Source: an uncultured Lachnospiraceae bacterium (GTDB lineage Bacteria > Bacillota > Clostridia > Lachnospirales > Lachnospiraceae). Taken from it: a DNA stretch of 35,907 nt. Shown here piece by piece: positions 18,501 to 28,036 of this stretch (position 1 is the stretch's first letter; every line of letters begins with the position of its first letter). The notes below the pieces were generated by a model, which was not told the DNA's origin, made no database searches, and saw only the letters and a program-made list of their open reading frames with translations. The position numbers were made by a program, and so were the translations under genes. The stretch is from the NCBI GenBank assembly GCA_946629175.1, contig CAMOXN010000004.1, forward strand, positions 1 to 35,907, given 5' to 3'.

Positions 18501-18797
18501 GCAGAGGTTGAGGCCGGACTGGCCGCCGAGATTGGGCAGAAGAGCATCAGGACGCTCTTTTGCAATGATCTGCTCCATGCGTCTGACGTTAAGGGGTTCG
18601 ATATAAGTGATGTCGGCCATCTCGGGGTCTGTCATGATCGTCGCGGGGTTGGAATTGACAAGGACGATCTCATAGCCGAGACTGCGCAGAGCCTTGCATG
18701 CCTGTGTTCCCGAGTAGTCGAACTCACATGCCTGGCCTATAACGATGGGACCGGAACCGATGATCAGAATCTTATGAATATCTGTACGCTTTGCCAT
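15588..18797 (-). CDS. carB: Carbamoyl-phosphate synthase large subunit
   Basis: A 1069-residue ATP-grasp enzyme that makes carbamoyl phosphate from bicarbonate, ammonia delivered by the CarA subunit, and two ATP; the product feeds arginine and pyrimidine synthesis. The length is normal (E. coli 1073). The two homologous halves begin with IGSGPIVIGQACEFDYSG and GGGPNRIGQGIEFDYC. Each has an ATP-grasp domain (about 128-320 and 670-860). The C-terminal allosteric MGS-like domain (about 935-1069) contains ILATGGT. The ATG at 18797 has GAGAGG upstream. The small subunit gene carA, often adjacent, is not next to it or anywhere in the window. A divergent surface-protein gene lies upstream and a terminator follows, so carB is apparently transcribed alone. 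Confidence 0.97.
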   Translation of the reverse strand: MAKRTDIHKILIIGSGPIVIGQACEFDYSGTQACKALRSLGYEIVLVNSNPATIMTDPEMADITYIEPLNVRRMEQIIAKERPDALLPNLGGQSGLNLCSELYKNGILDKYGVKVIGVQVDAIDRGEDRVEFKETMNKLGIEMARSEVAYSVDEALAIADRLGYPVVLRPAYTMGGTGGGLVYNKEELRTVCSRGLQASLIHQVLVEESILGWEELELEVVRDKDNNMITVCFIENVDPVGVHTGDSFCTAPMLTISEDLQKKLQEQSYKIVEHIGVIGGTNVQFAHDPKTDRVVVIEINPRTSRSSALASKATGFPIALVSAKLATGLTLKELPCGKYGTLDKYVPDGDYVVVKFARWAFEKFKGVNDHLGTQMRAVGEVMSIGKNYKEAFQKAIRSLEKDRYGLGFVKNYNELSKEKLLKLLVIPNSERYFIMYEALRKGATADEIFELTGVKHYFVNQMKELVEEEEALMRGPLTAEALTQAKKDGFSDKYLSEILGIPESEIRHMREELGVVENWDAVHVSGTEDSSYYYSTYNAPDNDPVETERPKIMILGGGPNRIGQGIEFDYCCVHAAKSLRELGFETIIVNCNPETVSTDYDTSDKLYFEPLTLEDVLAIYYKEKPFGVIAQFGGQTPLNLAADLKANGVRILGTQPEVIDLAEDRDHFRATMDKLGIPMPESGMATTVEEAIRIANGIGYPVMVRPSYVLGGRGMEVVYDDDSMKDYMLAAVGVTPDRPILIDRFLNHAMECEADAISDGKHAYVPAVMEHIELAGIHSGDSACIIPSKHIQKDNLETIKEYTRRIAEEMNVVGLMNMQYAIENGKVYVLEANPRASRTVPLVSKVCGIRMVPIATDIITSELTGRPSPVASLGERTIPYYGVKEAVFPFNMFQEVDPVLGPEMRSTGEVLGIADKTGEAYFKAQEGANATLPTSGTVLISVNKKDKPEVAEVAEIFHECGFKILATGGTCDLIQAAGIPAERVKKLYEGRPNIIDLITNGKVNLIINSPVGKDSIHDDSYLRKNAIKARVPYITTIDAARAAAEGIRYVIKHGDSEIRSLQEWHSMIK

Positions 18798-18909
18798 AAG
18801 TCCTCTCTTTCTTTCGTTTTTGCTAACCTTAACCTTATAAATTGTAATGGAATGCTGTTTAAATTTCCATATTTTATTTTCTTAATATTTTTAAAAATAT
18901 TTTCCATTT

Positions 18910-18939
18910 ATTATATTATTCTCACAATATTATTTACAA
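18910..18939 (-). promoter_or_regulatory. Probable carB promoter
   Basis: On the minus strand TTGTAA (18939-18934) and a perfect TATAAT (18915-18910) are 18 bp apart, in a very AT-rich stretch. It would give a leader of about 105 nt. The -35 box is one arm of the palindrome TTACAAAATTGTAA (18934-18947) and overlaps the -35 box of the opposite promoter. Confidence 0.55.
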
Positions 18940-18961
18940 AATTGTAACATTATAGTAAAAT
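18933..18961 (+). promoter_or_regulatory. Probable promoter of the Cna-B protein gene
   Basis: TTTACA (18933-18938) and TAAAAT (18956-18961) are 17 bp apart on the plus strand, about 90 bp before the start codon. The -35 box overlaps that of the divergent carB promoter, so the two promoters probably cannot be occupied together. Confidence 0.5.
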
Positions 18962-19052
18962 ATAAGAACAACCAGTATAAAAGACCGGAATGGTGTCATA
19001 ACGATCATTTGTCACAGTCATCTCACTGATCATGTATTCGGGAGTTGCGAAG

Positions 19053-19811
19053 ATGAATACGCAGTATAGAACAACGAGCCTTTTGCGGGCGATCCTGTTC
19101 TTTTTTATTTTATTTATGACAGCCGGACGCAGCGTGCAGGCCGCCTGCGAGGACCATGAAAGGCGGAATGCCGGGACCGATCTGAGCGACACCCGGCATG
19201 GACGTCACGGACAGGAGGATGAGCTCCTCCGGATAGATATTGCCGTAAGCTGCGAATGGGACGACGAAGAGGACAGGGACGGGATCAGGCCTGAAAAAGT
19301 AACGGTAACACTGTATGCGAACGGCCTGGAGACCGGAAAAAGCATCACGCTCGATGAAGAGAACGGATGGAGCGGCTGTTTTGAGGACATGGACGCCTCC
19401 CGGAACGGAGAGGCGCTCTCCTACTCTGTCATAGAGGAAAGAGTGGAGGGGTACACCGGAACGATCGCGGGATCCGGCATTGACGGATACAGGATCATCA
19501 ATATTCACGAGCCTCTTCCTGCCGGAAGGATCGGGCAGAATGTGATCACCCCTGACCTGAGAGTATCCGCTAAGAAAGGAGTCGTCGTTGAGACCGTCGT
19601 CACGAGCAAGGTCTCCAGATCCGCTCCCGCCAGAACGAGCACTACAACAAAGAGATCCGTATCAGCCAAGACAGCGGACACCTCGAAGCCTGCTATGTGG
19701 GAGATCCTGATCCTGATCTCCTGTGCGGGATTGTACGCGTGGATGCGGGCCGAACAGCGCAAAGAACAGACGGGCAGCCAAACTTTAGACAAAAGCCAAA
19801 GCATGACTTGA
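19053..19811 (+). CDS. Small surface protein with one Cna-B domain and atypical sorting-like C terminus
   Basis: A 252-residue secreted protein. A signal peptide occupies about residues 1-30 (basic start, Phe/Leu-rich core, SVQA end). One Cna-B-type beta-sandwich follows at about 61-154, recognisable from the W-D-D...D-G-I-R-P...V-T-V-T-L-Y-A-N-G spacing and the final YRIINIHEP. A Thr/Ser/Ala/Lys linker leads to AKTADTS (205-211), a membrane segment (214-229) and a basic tail. In clostridial adhesins this position normally holds a Pro-Lys-Thr-Gly-Asp sorting motif; here Pro and Gly are both Ala. No sortase is nearby. The ATG at 19053 has GGGAG eight bases upstream. It is the only clear plus-strand gene, with its own promoter and terminator. 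Its function is unknown, possibly a minor adhesin or wall stalk. Confidence 0.78.
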   Translation: MNTQYRTTSLLRAILFFFILFMTAGRSVQAACEDHERRNAGTDLSDTRHGRHGQEDELLRIDIAVSCEWDDEEDRDGIRPEKVTVTLYANGLETGKSITLDEENGWSGCFEDMDASRNGEALSYSVIEERVEGYTGTIAGSGIDGYRIINIHEPLPAGRIGQNVITPDLRVSAKKGVVVETVVTSKVSRSAPARTSTTTKRSVSAKTADTSKPAMWEILILISCAGLYAWMRAEQRKEQTGSQTLDKSQSMT

Positions 19812-19814
19812 AAC

Positions 19815-19859
19815 AAAAGCTGCCGCACCGGAAATGATTTCCGGTGCGGCAGTTTTTTT
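19815..19859. terminator. Bidirectional terminator between the Cna-B gene and the atp operon
   Basis: A perfect 15-bp stem (19820-19834 with 19838-19852) and a 3-nt loop. The plus side is followed by seven T (19853-19859) and the minus side by C and four T. It ends the convergent transcripts of the surface protein gene and atpC. Confidence 0.93.
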
Positions 19860-19861
19860 AT

Positions 19862-20266
19862 TCAGTGATTTGCACTGTTTATTCTTACAAGAGCCCTGTA
19901 GAGCTTGGCTTCGGCGTTCAATCTGGCCATCTCGTCCAGATTGCTCTCGGCAAGCCTTTCTTCCGCCCTTCTCTTGGCGTCCTTTGCTCTCTCAAGGTCG
20001 ATGTCTTCTCCCCACTCCCAAGTCGTCGGGATCACACGGCAAAGATTGTTCATCATCGTGAGCATGCCGCCGATACAGGCCGCTCTGCGCTCCGTGCCGT
20101 CTTCCATGGTCACTGTGGCAGTTCCCATACCGATCGCCGTCACATAATTCATGTGCCTTGCGAGAATAGCGAGGTCACCGTGGATGGTGCGCAGTTTGAT
20201 CCGCTGCACCTCTCCGTCATATATGGGACCGTCCATTGTGACGATCTGTAACCGGAAGGTCGCCAT
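19862..20266 (-). CDS. atpC: ATP synthase epsilon subunit
   Basis: A 134-residue cytoplasmic subunit of the F1 central stalk. It links the c-ring to gamma and can inhibit ATP hydrolysis. The N-terminal beta-sandwich is recognisable from VTMDGPIYDGEVQRIKL, the GDLAILARHMNYVTAIG segment and IGGML. The C-terminal helical hairpin carries the usual alternating charged and Ala-rich stretch (RAKDAKRRAEERLAES). It starts 30 bp after atpD and is the last gene of the operon, directly before the bidirectional terminator. Confidence 0.95.
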   Translation of the reverse strand: MATFRLQIVTMDGPIYDGEVQRIKLRTIHGDLAILARHMNYVTAIGMGTATVTMEDGTERRAACIGGMLTMMNNLCRVIPTTWEWGEDIDLERAKDAKRRAEERLAESNLDEMARLNAEAKLYRALVRINSANH

Positions 20267-20296
20267 GGCATCTTCCTCCCTTCCTCTTCCGTTTGG

Positions 20297-21688
<1,392 letters not shown>

Positions 21689-21708
21689 TTATATGTACTC
21701 CTTTAGTA

Positions 21709-22581
21709 TCAATTTCCCTCTGCGCCGGCCACGATCTCCGTGATCTCCTGCGTGATGCTCGCCTGCCTTGCCCTGTTGTAGAACAGGCTCAGCTTTTCGA
21801 TCATCTCGCCGGCGTTGTCCGTCGCCGCTTCCATCGCGGTGCGTCTCGCCGCCAGCTCACTTGCCACCGATACGTTGATGCTGGTGTACAAGAGACCCGC
21901 AAGATATTCAGGTACGATCGCGTTAAAGACAGTTTCACTGTCCGGTTCATAAAGAATCAGATCGCGCACAGGCTGTTTGCTCTCACCCTCGGTCTCCGCC
22001 TCCAGTTCAAAATCCGCCAGGGGAAGGAGCGACGAGGAGCGGGGCGTCTGTGTCATCATCGATACGAAATCCGTATAGCACAGAAGGACGTGTCCGAATT
22101 TTCCTTTGGAATAAGCGTCACAGATCAGTTTGGCAACACCGAAGCAGTCGGAAACACTGATCTTCGCGACTTCCGCATATTCTTCGGTCAAAAGCTCGAC
22201 TCCGCGCTGGCGGAAATACTCTACGGACTTCTTGCCGATCGGCAGGACCATATACTCCCGTCCCTTCGTCTCGCTTTCCATGAACTTGAACAGATTGGCG
22301 TTGTATCCGCCCGCAAGTCCTCTGTCACCCGCGATCACGACATAGAGCCACTTGTTATTCTCGACCTGCTTCGTATAGGGGGACTGGAAATCGGTATTTC
22401 CCTTGGAAATATCGATGAGCGTCTCCTTCATGATCTGGAAATAGGGTTTGCTCAGATCTGCCCTTTCCTTGGCTTTACGAAGTTTGGAGGCCGCGACCAG
22501 CTGCATGGCCCTTGTGATCTGCATCGTGTTCTGAACGCTTTTGATCCGGAGTTTTACAGCTTTCATATTGGCAGCTGCCAT
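21709..22581 (-). CDS. atpG: ATP synthase gamma subunit
   Basis: The 290-residue rotor shaft of F1. It has the typical N-terminal helix (KLRIKSVQNTMQITRAMQLV), the central ITGDRGLAGGYN-like segment (here IAGDRGLAGGYN) and the C-terminal helix with RRTAMEAATDNAGEMI and RQASITQEITEI. The ATG follows GGAGGG by eight bases. It lies 15 bp after atpA. Confidence 0.96.
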   Translation of the reverse strand: MAAANMKAVKLRIKSVQNTMQITRAMQLVAASKLRKAKERADLSKPYFQIMKETLIDISKGNTDFQSPYTKQVENNKWLYVVIAGDRGLAGGYNANLFKFMESETKGREYMVLPIGKKSVEYFRQRGVELLTEEYAEVAKISVSDCFGVAKLICDAYSKGKFGHVLLCYTDFVSMMTQTPRSSSLLPLADFELEAETEGESKQPVRDLILYEPDSETVFNAIVPEYLAGLLYTSINVSVASELAARRTAMEAATDNAGEMIEKLSLFYNRARQASITQEITEIVAGAEGN

Positions 22582-22596
22582 ATCATTTGCCCTCCG

Positions 22597-24117
22597 TTAT
22601 CTGTTCTTTATAAACTCCTGTGTGTATGCAGTTAAAGCTGCCTTCAGTCCGGATTCCGCTTCCTCGCTCAGAGCGCCGGTCTCGCGGATCGTCCTCATGG
22701 CCGCTGCTCCGTCCGGATCCTCATCCAGACGCTTGAAAAGGCCTTTCTCATATTCAGCGATATCCTTGACGTTTACATCCGTAAGGATCCCTTTGACGAC
22801 CGCATAAAGGATCGCGACCTGTTTCTCAACGGGAACAGGCTCCGACTTGCCCTGCTTGAGCACTTCCACGATACGCTCGCCCTGAGCCAGTCTTGCCTTG
22901 GTGTCCGCGTCGAGGTCGGAACCGAACTGCGCGAAACTCTGCAGCTCGCGGTACTGTGAATAGATCAGTTTCAATGTACCCGCAACTTTCTTCATCGCCT
23001 TGATCTGCGCGTTTCCGCCGACTCGGGAGACAGAGATACCGGGGTTGACCGCCGGCATGATACCGGAGTGGAAAAGCTCCGTCTCAAGGAAGATCTGTCC
23101 GTCCGTGATGGAGATGACATTGGTCGGGATATACGCGGAGACATCGCCTGCCTGTGTCTCAATGATAGGAAGCGCGGTAAGGGAACCGCCGCCGAGTTCA
23201 TCAGAGAGCTTGGCTGCTCTCTCGAGCAGTCTTGAGTGCAGATAGAATACATCTCCGGGATACGCCTCACGTCCCGGGGGACGGCGGATCAGAAGAGACA
23301 GCGCGCGGTACGCGACCGCATGCTTGGAAAGATCATCGTAGATGATCAGGACATGCTTGCCCTTTTCCATGAAGTACTCGCCCATCGCGCATCCGGAATA
23401 CGGCGCGATGTACTGGAGCGGTGAAGGCTCTGAAGCGGTGGCCGCGACGACGATGGTATAATCCATTGCCCCGCCGTCCTGCAGCTGGGATACAATACCC
23501 GTGACCGTTGAGCGCTTCTGGCCGATCGCGACATAGATGCAGATGACGTCCTTGCCCTTCTGGTTCAGGATCGTATCGGTCGCGATCGTGGTCTTGCCGG
23601 TCTGGCGGTCGCCGATGATCAGCTCACGCTGTCCTCTTCCGATCGGGATCATGGAGTCGATCGCCTTGATGCCCGTCTGAAGCGGCTCTTTTACCGGCTG
23701 TCTTTCGATGATTCCGTGCGCCCGGGTCTCCACGGGACGGAACTCGGTAGTTTCGATCGGGCCTGCTCCGTCGATCGGCTGTCCGATCGCGTTCACTACG
23801 CGGCCGATCATCGCCTCCCCGACCGGGACAGAAACAACGCGCCCTGTCCTCTTGACCGTCTGTCCTTCACTAATGCCTTTGTCCTCACCGAACAGAACCG
23901 CGGAAACACTGGTCTCCTCGAGGTTCTGCGCCATGCCAAAGGTCCCGTTCTCAAATTCGAGAAGTTCGCCCGCCATGCAGTTCACCAGGCCGCTCACCCT
24001 GGAGATACCGTCGCCGACGGTAAGGACCGTTCCGGTCTCATTCTGTATGATCGCATTCTGATAATTCTTGATCTGACTGCGGATCACCTGGGATATCTTC
24101 TCTGGTTTTAATTCCAT
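22597..24117 (-). CDS. atpA: ATP synthase alpha subunit
   Basis: The 506-residue non-catalytic nucleotide-binding F1 subunit. Walker A is GDRQTGKT (169-176). The arginine-finger region VSRVGGNAQ and the [20 protein letters not shown] segment are present. The length is normal. It lies 12 bp after atpH in the standard order. Confidence 0.97.
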   Translation of the reverse strand: MELKPEKISQVIRSQIKNYQNAIIQNETGTVLTVGDGISRVSGLVNCMAGELLEFENGTFGMAQNLEETSVSAVLFGEDKGISEGQTVKRTGRVVSVPVGEAMIGRVVNAIGQPIDGAGPIETTEFRPVETRAHGIIERQPVKEPLQTGIKAIDSMIPIGRGQRELIIGDRQTGKTTIATDTILNQKGKDVICIYVAIGQKRSTVTGIVSQLQDGGAMDYTIVVAATASEPSPLQYIAPYSGCAMGEYFMEKGKHVLIIYDDLSKHAVAYRALSLLIRRPPGREAYPGDVFYLHSRLLERAAKLSDELGGGSLTALPIIETQAGDVSAYIPTNVISITDGQIFLETELFHSGIMPAVNPGISVSRVGGNAQIKAMKKVAGTLKLIYSQYRELQSFAQFGSDLDADTKARLAQGERIVEVLKQGKSEPVPVEKQVAILYAVVKGILTDVNVKDIAEYEKGLFKRLDEDPDGAAAMRTIRETGALSEEAESGLKAALTAYTQEFIKNR

Positions 24118-24129
24118 TAGTTTATTCCT

Positions 24130-24669
24130 TTACAATACTGTTTCACTGACCTTTTTGCGAAGGTCGGCAAGCCTGCCCATGACGGTGCCGTCCAGCAGCT
24201 TTCCTTCGATCTCGACCCTTAGGCCGCCGAGCACGCTGCTGTCGACTTTCTGCCTGAGATGAACTGTCTTTCCGCTCATAGCCTCCAGTTTGGATCTGAG
24301 GGCGTCCGCCTGCGCCTCTGACAGCGCGACCGCGCTTGTCACCGTTGCTTCCGCGATACCGTTATCCTTATTATAGGCTGTACGGAATGTGCGGCAGCAT
24401 GCGCTGAAGCCCCTCAGAAGGTTGTTCTCAAGCAGGATCATCAAGAAATTCATGAGGTACGGATGGAGCTGGTCCTTAAACGCTTCTCCGAGCAGTCCCA
24501 GTCGTTCTCTTCTGGGTATGGACGGTTCGAGGAGAAGCGTGATGTAATCGGGGTTCTCCTTAAAGATCGCCTCCACCGCCTCCATCTCATTCATGATCTC
24601 TTTCGAGAGACCTTCCTCCGCAGCAAGGTCGTACAGGCTCTGCCCGTACAGACTTGTCGCTGTCGTCAT
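24130..24669 (-). CDS. atpH: ATP synthase delta subunit
   Basis: A 179-residue peripheral-stalk subunit that ties the top of F1 to the b subunits. It has an all-helical N-terminal domain (TATSLYGQSLYDLAAEEG start) and a C-terminal part with the family pattern VDSSVLGGLRVEIEGKLLDGT. Its start overlaps the atpF stop by four bases (ATGA type), implying translational coupling. Confidence 0.94.
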   Translation of the reverse strand: MTTATSLYGQSLYDLAAEEGLSKEIMNEMEAVEAIFKENPDYITLLLEPSIPRRERLGLLGEAFKDQLHPYLMNFLMILLENNLLRGFSACCRTFRTAYNKDNGIAEATVTSAVALSEAQADALRSKLEAMSGKTVHLRQKVDSSVLGGLRVEIEGKLLDGTVMGRLADLRKKVSETVL

Positions 24670-25172
24670 GATGCCTCTCCTACATTCCTGATGAACTCAT
24701 CAATGAGCTTTTTGTGATCCGCTTCGTTGATCTCTTTCTCGACCACCTTGCCCGCAATATCCATGGCAAGGCCGCCGATCTCATCCTTCACTTCATTGAT
24801 CGCTTTCTTCTTTTCCTGTGCGATATCCGCCTCAGCTTTTCTGCGGATACCGGCAGCCTGTTCCTGAGCCTGGCGTACAGTCTCTTCCGCTTTGATCGAC
24901 GCCTCTTTCTGCGCGCTCTGCACGATCTGCGCCGCCTCGGTCCTGGCATTTGCCAGTCCCTCTTCGTACTGTACCTTCAGGCCGTCTGCTTCTTCCTTGG
25001 CTTCCCTGGCTTCCCTGATCTCCTTGTCCGCCAGATCTCTTCTCTTTTCGAGCACATTGTTGATCGGTTTGAAGAGGAAGCGCTTGATCAGGTACATCTG
25101 AATGAACAGGTTGAGGATCTGTGCGATGAATGTCCATGGGATGATCGTCACAAGTTCCTGTGTATTACCCAT
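24666..25172 (-). CDS. atpF: ATP synthase b subunit
   Basis: The 168-residue membrane-anchored peripheral stalk. An N-terminal membrane segment (about residues 9-31, WTFIAQILNLFIQMYLIKRF) is followed by KPINNVLEKR and a long charged, Ala-rich coiled coil running to the end. There is one b gene, so the stalk is a b2 homodimer. AAGGAGG precedes the ATG. Confidence 0.95.
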   Translation of the reverse strand: MGNTQELVTIIPWTFIAQILNLFIQMYLIKRFLFKPINNVLEKRRDLADKEIREAREAKEEADGLKVQYEEGLANARTEAAQIVQSAQKEASIKAEETVRQAQEQAAGIRRKAEADIAQEKKKAINEVKDEIGGLAMDIAGKVVEKEINEADHKKLIDEFIRNVGEAS

Positions 25173-25193
25173 TTACTGCCTCCTTGTGGCTGT

Positions 25194-25213
25194 GCTGTCT
25201 GAGAACAGACAGC
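25194..25213 (-). promoter_or_regulatory. Stem-loop between atpE and atpF
   Basis: A perfect 8-bp stem GCTGTCTG/CAGACAGC with a 4-nt loop in the 65-bp gap between atpE and atpF, and no T run. It is placed where it could protect the 3' end of an atpBE message, helping to make more c subunit than the other subunits (inference). Confidence 0.55.
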
Positions 25214-25237
25214 GATTTTGAAGTACCAGCCCAGGAC

Positions 25238-25612
<375 letters not shown>

Positions 25613-25634
25613 TTACCAGGTCCGTATTTTCCCG

Positions 25635-26396
25635 TCATCCCGCGGCGTTCGCGATGTACATGATCGTCAGCATCGTGAAAATAAATGCCTGCATGACACC
25701 GGAGAACCAGTCAAAATAGAACGATGTGATCGCAGGTATGCCGACACTCAGGATCGGGATATGGCTCAGGAAATCTCCCACCGCGCCGGGGATCAGCCCC
25801 AACAGAGCGGAAGACGCCACGGCAAGCGCCGCGTAGATCAGTCCGTTTATGACGACACCGGACAAAATATTGCCGAAGTGACGGCATGCCATACTGACAG
25901 GAGTCGCCAGCTCCGAGAGAATGTTGAAAGGTGTCATCACCGGAATCGGTTCAGTGAATCCCTTCATGTAACCGAGTACGCCGCCGGCCTTGATCTTCTC
26001 CGTCGTGATCATGATAAAGACGACGACCGCCCAGGCCGCTTCAGTGGAAAGATCCGCTGTCGGGCTTCTGAGAATGCCTGTCAGGCTGATCAGGTTCGAC
26101 ACGATACTTGTAGCGAACAGCGCCGCGACGAACGGGATCAGTTTGTCGAACTTCGTTCCCCCGGTATTGTTGCGCACCAGATTATTCGCGGCGTCAACGA
26201 TCATTTCCGCCGCCGCCTGGCGCTTGGAGATCTTCTCGACCTTAAGGTCTCTTGTCAGAAAGATACACAGGCCTGTGATGATCGCCATGACGATCCAGCT
26301 TACGACCAGCGTTTCGGTAACCAGAAAATCCCCCAGGATCGGGATTCCCGTTGGAATTCGAAAGAATATCCTTGCTCCGGAAATATCAAATTCCAT
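25635..26396 (-). CDS. atpB: ATP synthase a subunit
   Basis: A 253-residue stator membrane subunit that forms the ion half-channels against the c-ring. It has about five to six membrane segments. The essential arginine is Arg172 in ACRHFGNILSG; PFNILSELATPVS is the preceding family stretch. The 118-bp gap to atpE carries a small GC hairpin (25552-25566) and the atpE ribosome site. The gene starts 2 bp after the preceding small membrane gene. Confidence 0.95.
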   Translation of the reverse strand: MEFDISGARIFFRIPTGIPILGDFLVTETLVVSWIVMAIITGLCIFLTRDLKVEKISKRQAAAEMIVDAANNLVRNNTGGTKFDKLIPFVAALFATSIVSNLISLTGILRSPTADLSTEAAWAVVVFIMITTEKIKAGGVLGYMKGFTEPIPVMTPFNILSELATPVSMACRHFGNILSGVVINGLIYAALAVASSALLGLIPGAVGDFLSHIPILSVGIPAITSFYFDWFSGVMQAFIFTMLTIMYIANAAG

Positions 26397-26398
26397 CT

Positions 26399-26827
26399 CT
26401 ACACATTTACCTCCTTCCCTTGTTTTTTGACCCCGCTAATGATCCCCCTGCCTTTGATCAAGAGGCTCGGCCAGAGAAGGGGCAGCATTCCGGCCACGGG
26501 GTTTATGAATTTAAGGACCATCGTCAGGACACACCAAATCAGCTGCAGGAACGTTCTGTACCTGTAGCTGACCTGCATCGAGCGGTATGCCTGCTCATAG
26601 TTCTCAATTCCGGCTACCTTCTGTACGGTCAGCGCCATGAGGAAGAAATTTCCCACCGCCACCGCACAGCCTCCGGCCGCGCCGACCAGAACAGGCATCC
26701 CCATCGGGACCTGTTCCGGAAAGGCCTTATTCAGACCGAAGAATACTATTACCATCAAAACGCTCAGGATCACGGATCCCAGCGCCACAAATGTCGTCTC
26801 ATCCTTGACCGCTTTTTGCAGTTTCAA
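26399..26827 (-). CDS. AtpI-like small membrane protein of the atp operon
   Basis: A 142-residue protein with four hydrophobic segments (about residues 13-33, 45-66, 91-108 and 111-125) and short charged loops. Position and topology match ATP synthase subunit I (AtpI)-type proteins, which help assemble the c-ring or affect Mg2+ supply, though sequence similarity is not strong enough for certainty. The start is TTG at 26827, eight bases after AAAGGG. It is nearly fused to atpB (2-bp gap). Confidence 0.7.
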   Translation of the reverse strand: MKLQKAVKDETTFVALGSVILSVLMVIVFFGLNKAFPEQVPMGMPVLVGAAGGCAVAVGNFFLMALTVQKVAGIENYEQAYRSMQVSYRYRTFLQLIWCVLTMVLKFINPVAGMLPLLWPSLLIKGRGIISGVKKQGKEVNV

Positions 26828-26886
26828 ATCTCAAACCCTTTCCGTCCGCGCTAATTCAAGATCATTCGATCCGATTCAATAGGGGA

Positions 26887-27150
26887 TCAGCTGTGTCTGT
26901 TAAAGGCAGTCTCTGCGGCTTCCCCCTCCTCATGCGCTTTCCGATTCACGGAAAGCCAGAGCTTATAAGCTGTCATAAAGGAGCCTCCGAGACCAAGAAC
27001 AAATCCGGGAAAATAGATCCAGAGTCCCAATCCCAGTTTAGAGGTGAGAAGATAGCATGCTCCCAGACAGAGCAGCAAAGGCATGAGCAGAGATAGGCCG
27101 AGCTGTCCGATCATGACCAGTCTCTGTGATATGGCAGCCCAGTCCTTCAT
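26887..27150 (-). CDS. AtpZ/AtpI-family small membrane protein, first gene of the atp operon
   Basis: An 87-residue protein with two membrane segments (about residues 15-35 and 43-62). The spacing of LGLGLWIYFPGFVLGLGGSF resembles the AtpZ/AtpI family often found at the head of clostridial atp operons, where members are proposed to move divalent cations or assist rotor assembly. The ATG at 27150 has GGGGG six bases upstream. It is the promoter-proximal gene of the operon. Confidence 0.72.
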   Translation of the reverse strand: MKDWAAISQRLVMIGQLGLSLLMPLLLCLGACYLLTSKLGLGLWIYFPGFVLGLGGSFMTAYKLWLSVNRKAHEEGEAAETAFNRHS

Positions 27151-27177
27151 TGCGTTCCCCCTTTATCTTTACTAATA

Positions 27178-27206
27178 AATATACACTCTTTTAGAATTTT
27201 AGACAA
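27178..27206 (-). promoter_or_regulatory. Promoter of the atp operon
   Basis: On the minus strand TTGTCT (27206-27201) and TATATT (27183-27178) are exactly 17 bp apart, about 28 bp before the first start codon. AT-rich sequence fills the spacer. No operator is evident. Confidence 0.7.
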
Positions 27207-27281
27207 TGCGGTTTCGCCTTTGTGATCCGATTGGTATAATGTAGTATGCTTCATCTTCCGGCCATTTCAGTTCGACCCCGT

Positions 27282-27812
27282 TCATCTCAGGCCATCCAGA
27301 TACTCTTTGACCGCAGTGCGGTATCCCGCTATGTCCTCTCCTGCGAACACCGATCCTACTATTCTGCCCTTTTTGTCGACGAGGATCGTGGTGGGCACGT
27401 TCTCGAACTGGTCCACGAATACTGTCAGAGTATCGTTCGTTATGATGAAAGGAATTTCGGCGCCGCTTCCCAGCATGATATTCACAGCTTTTTTGTACTC
27501 GTTGGACTCGAGGTCACGGACATCGCATGCCAGCAGGATCATCTGGGCATTTTCGGGAAGCTCCTGCGCGAATTTGGCGACCGCCGGCAGTTTATCGATA
27601 TAGGATTTGTTGAAAGTCCCCCAGACGGTGAGGATCGTGAGGTCTTTTGCGGAAAAGACCGTCTCGTTCACCTCTTTTCCATGCAGGTCATAAGTCTGAA
27701 ATTTTCCTATCTTCCTGTTGATGTCACTGTTGATCCCTTCCGAACTGCCGCATGCCGCAGCACAAAGACACAGGCACAAGGCTAATGCAACAGTCAGTAA
27801 TCTCTTCCACAT
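27282..27812 (-). CDS. TlpA/thioredoxin-fold lipoprotein lacking the redox cysteines
   Basis: A 176-residue lipoprotein: the signal peptide ends in LCAAAC (Cys21). The rest follows the TlpA/AhpC-TSA thioredoxin fold: a beta-strand LTILTVWGTF, a helix, MILLACDV, and VPTTILVDKKGRIVG with the cis-proline. In active members the helix start reads W-A-T-W-C-x-x-C. Here it reads W-G-T-F-N-K-S-Y, so both active-site Cys are replaced (Asn68 and Tyr71). The mature protein keeps only Cys21 (lipid-modified) and Cys96 near the middle. It therefore cannot act as a normal disulfide reductase; a binding or scaffold role is possible. A hydE terminator lies upstream, so it is probably transcribed alone. Confidence 0.82.
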   Translation of the reverse strand: MWKRLLTVALALCLCLCAAACGSSEGINSDINRKIGKFQTYDLHGKEVNETVFSAKDLTILTVWGTFNKSYIDKLPAVAKFAQELPENAQMILLACDVRDLESNEYKKAVNIMLGSGAEIPFIITNDTLTVFVDQFENVPTTILVDKKGRIVGSVFAGEDIAGYRTAVKEYLDGLR

Positions 27813-27974
27813 ACCGATTCCCCACTCTTAACGCAATTAATGCGGACTGTATTTCCGCAGGTATCCGCTCTTACGTTCTTGATCTCCAAAAGGTTAATCC
27901 TGTAACATTTCTACTATACACTATTTTTTCATTTTAAGATAGTAAGTATGGCCCAAACCGGGGAGCAAATGACA

Positions 27975-28016
27975 AGTGACCGTCCGCTCGCCATAAACGG
28001 AGAACGGACGGTCACT
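27975..28016 (-). terminator. Terminator-like hairpin after hydE
   Basis: A perfect 12-bp stem (27975-27986 with 28005-28016), with further pairing inside, 20 bp after the hydE stop codon. The minus-strand tail is only T-rich (TTGTCATTTG), so termination may be imperfect. From here to 27813 I see no gene. Confidence 0.7.
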
Positions 28017-28036
28017 ATATTTTCTTTATCACCACT

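Noticed and set aside
27235-27240. A plus-strand TATAAT with extended -10 TG upstream of it.
   Set aside because: There is no good -35 box and no plus-strand gene downstream; a chance match or a minor antisense start.
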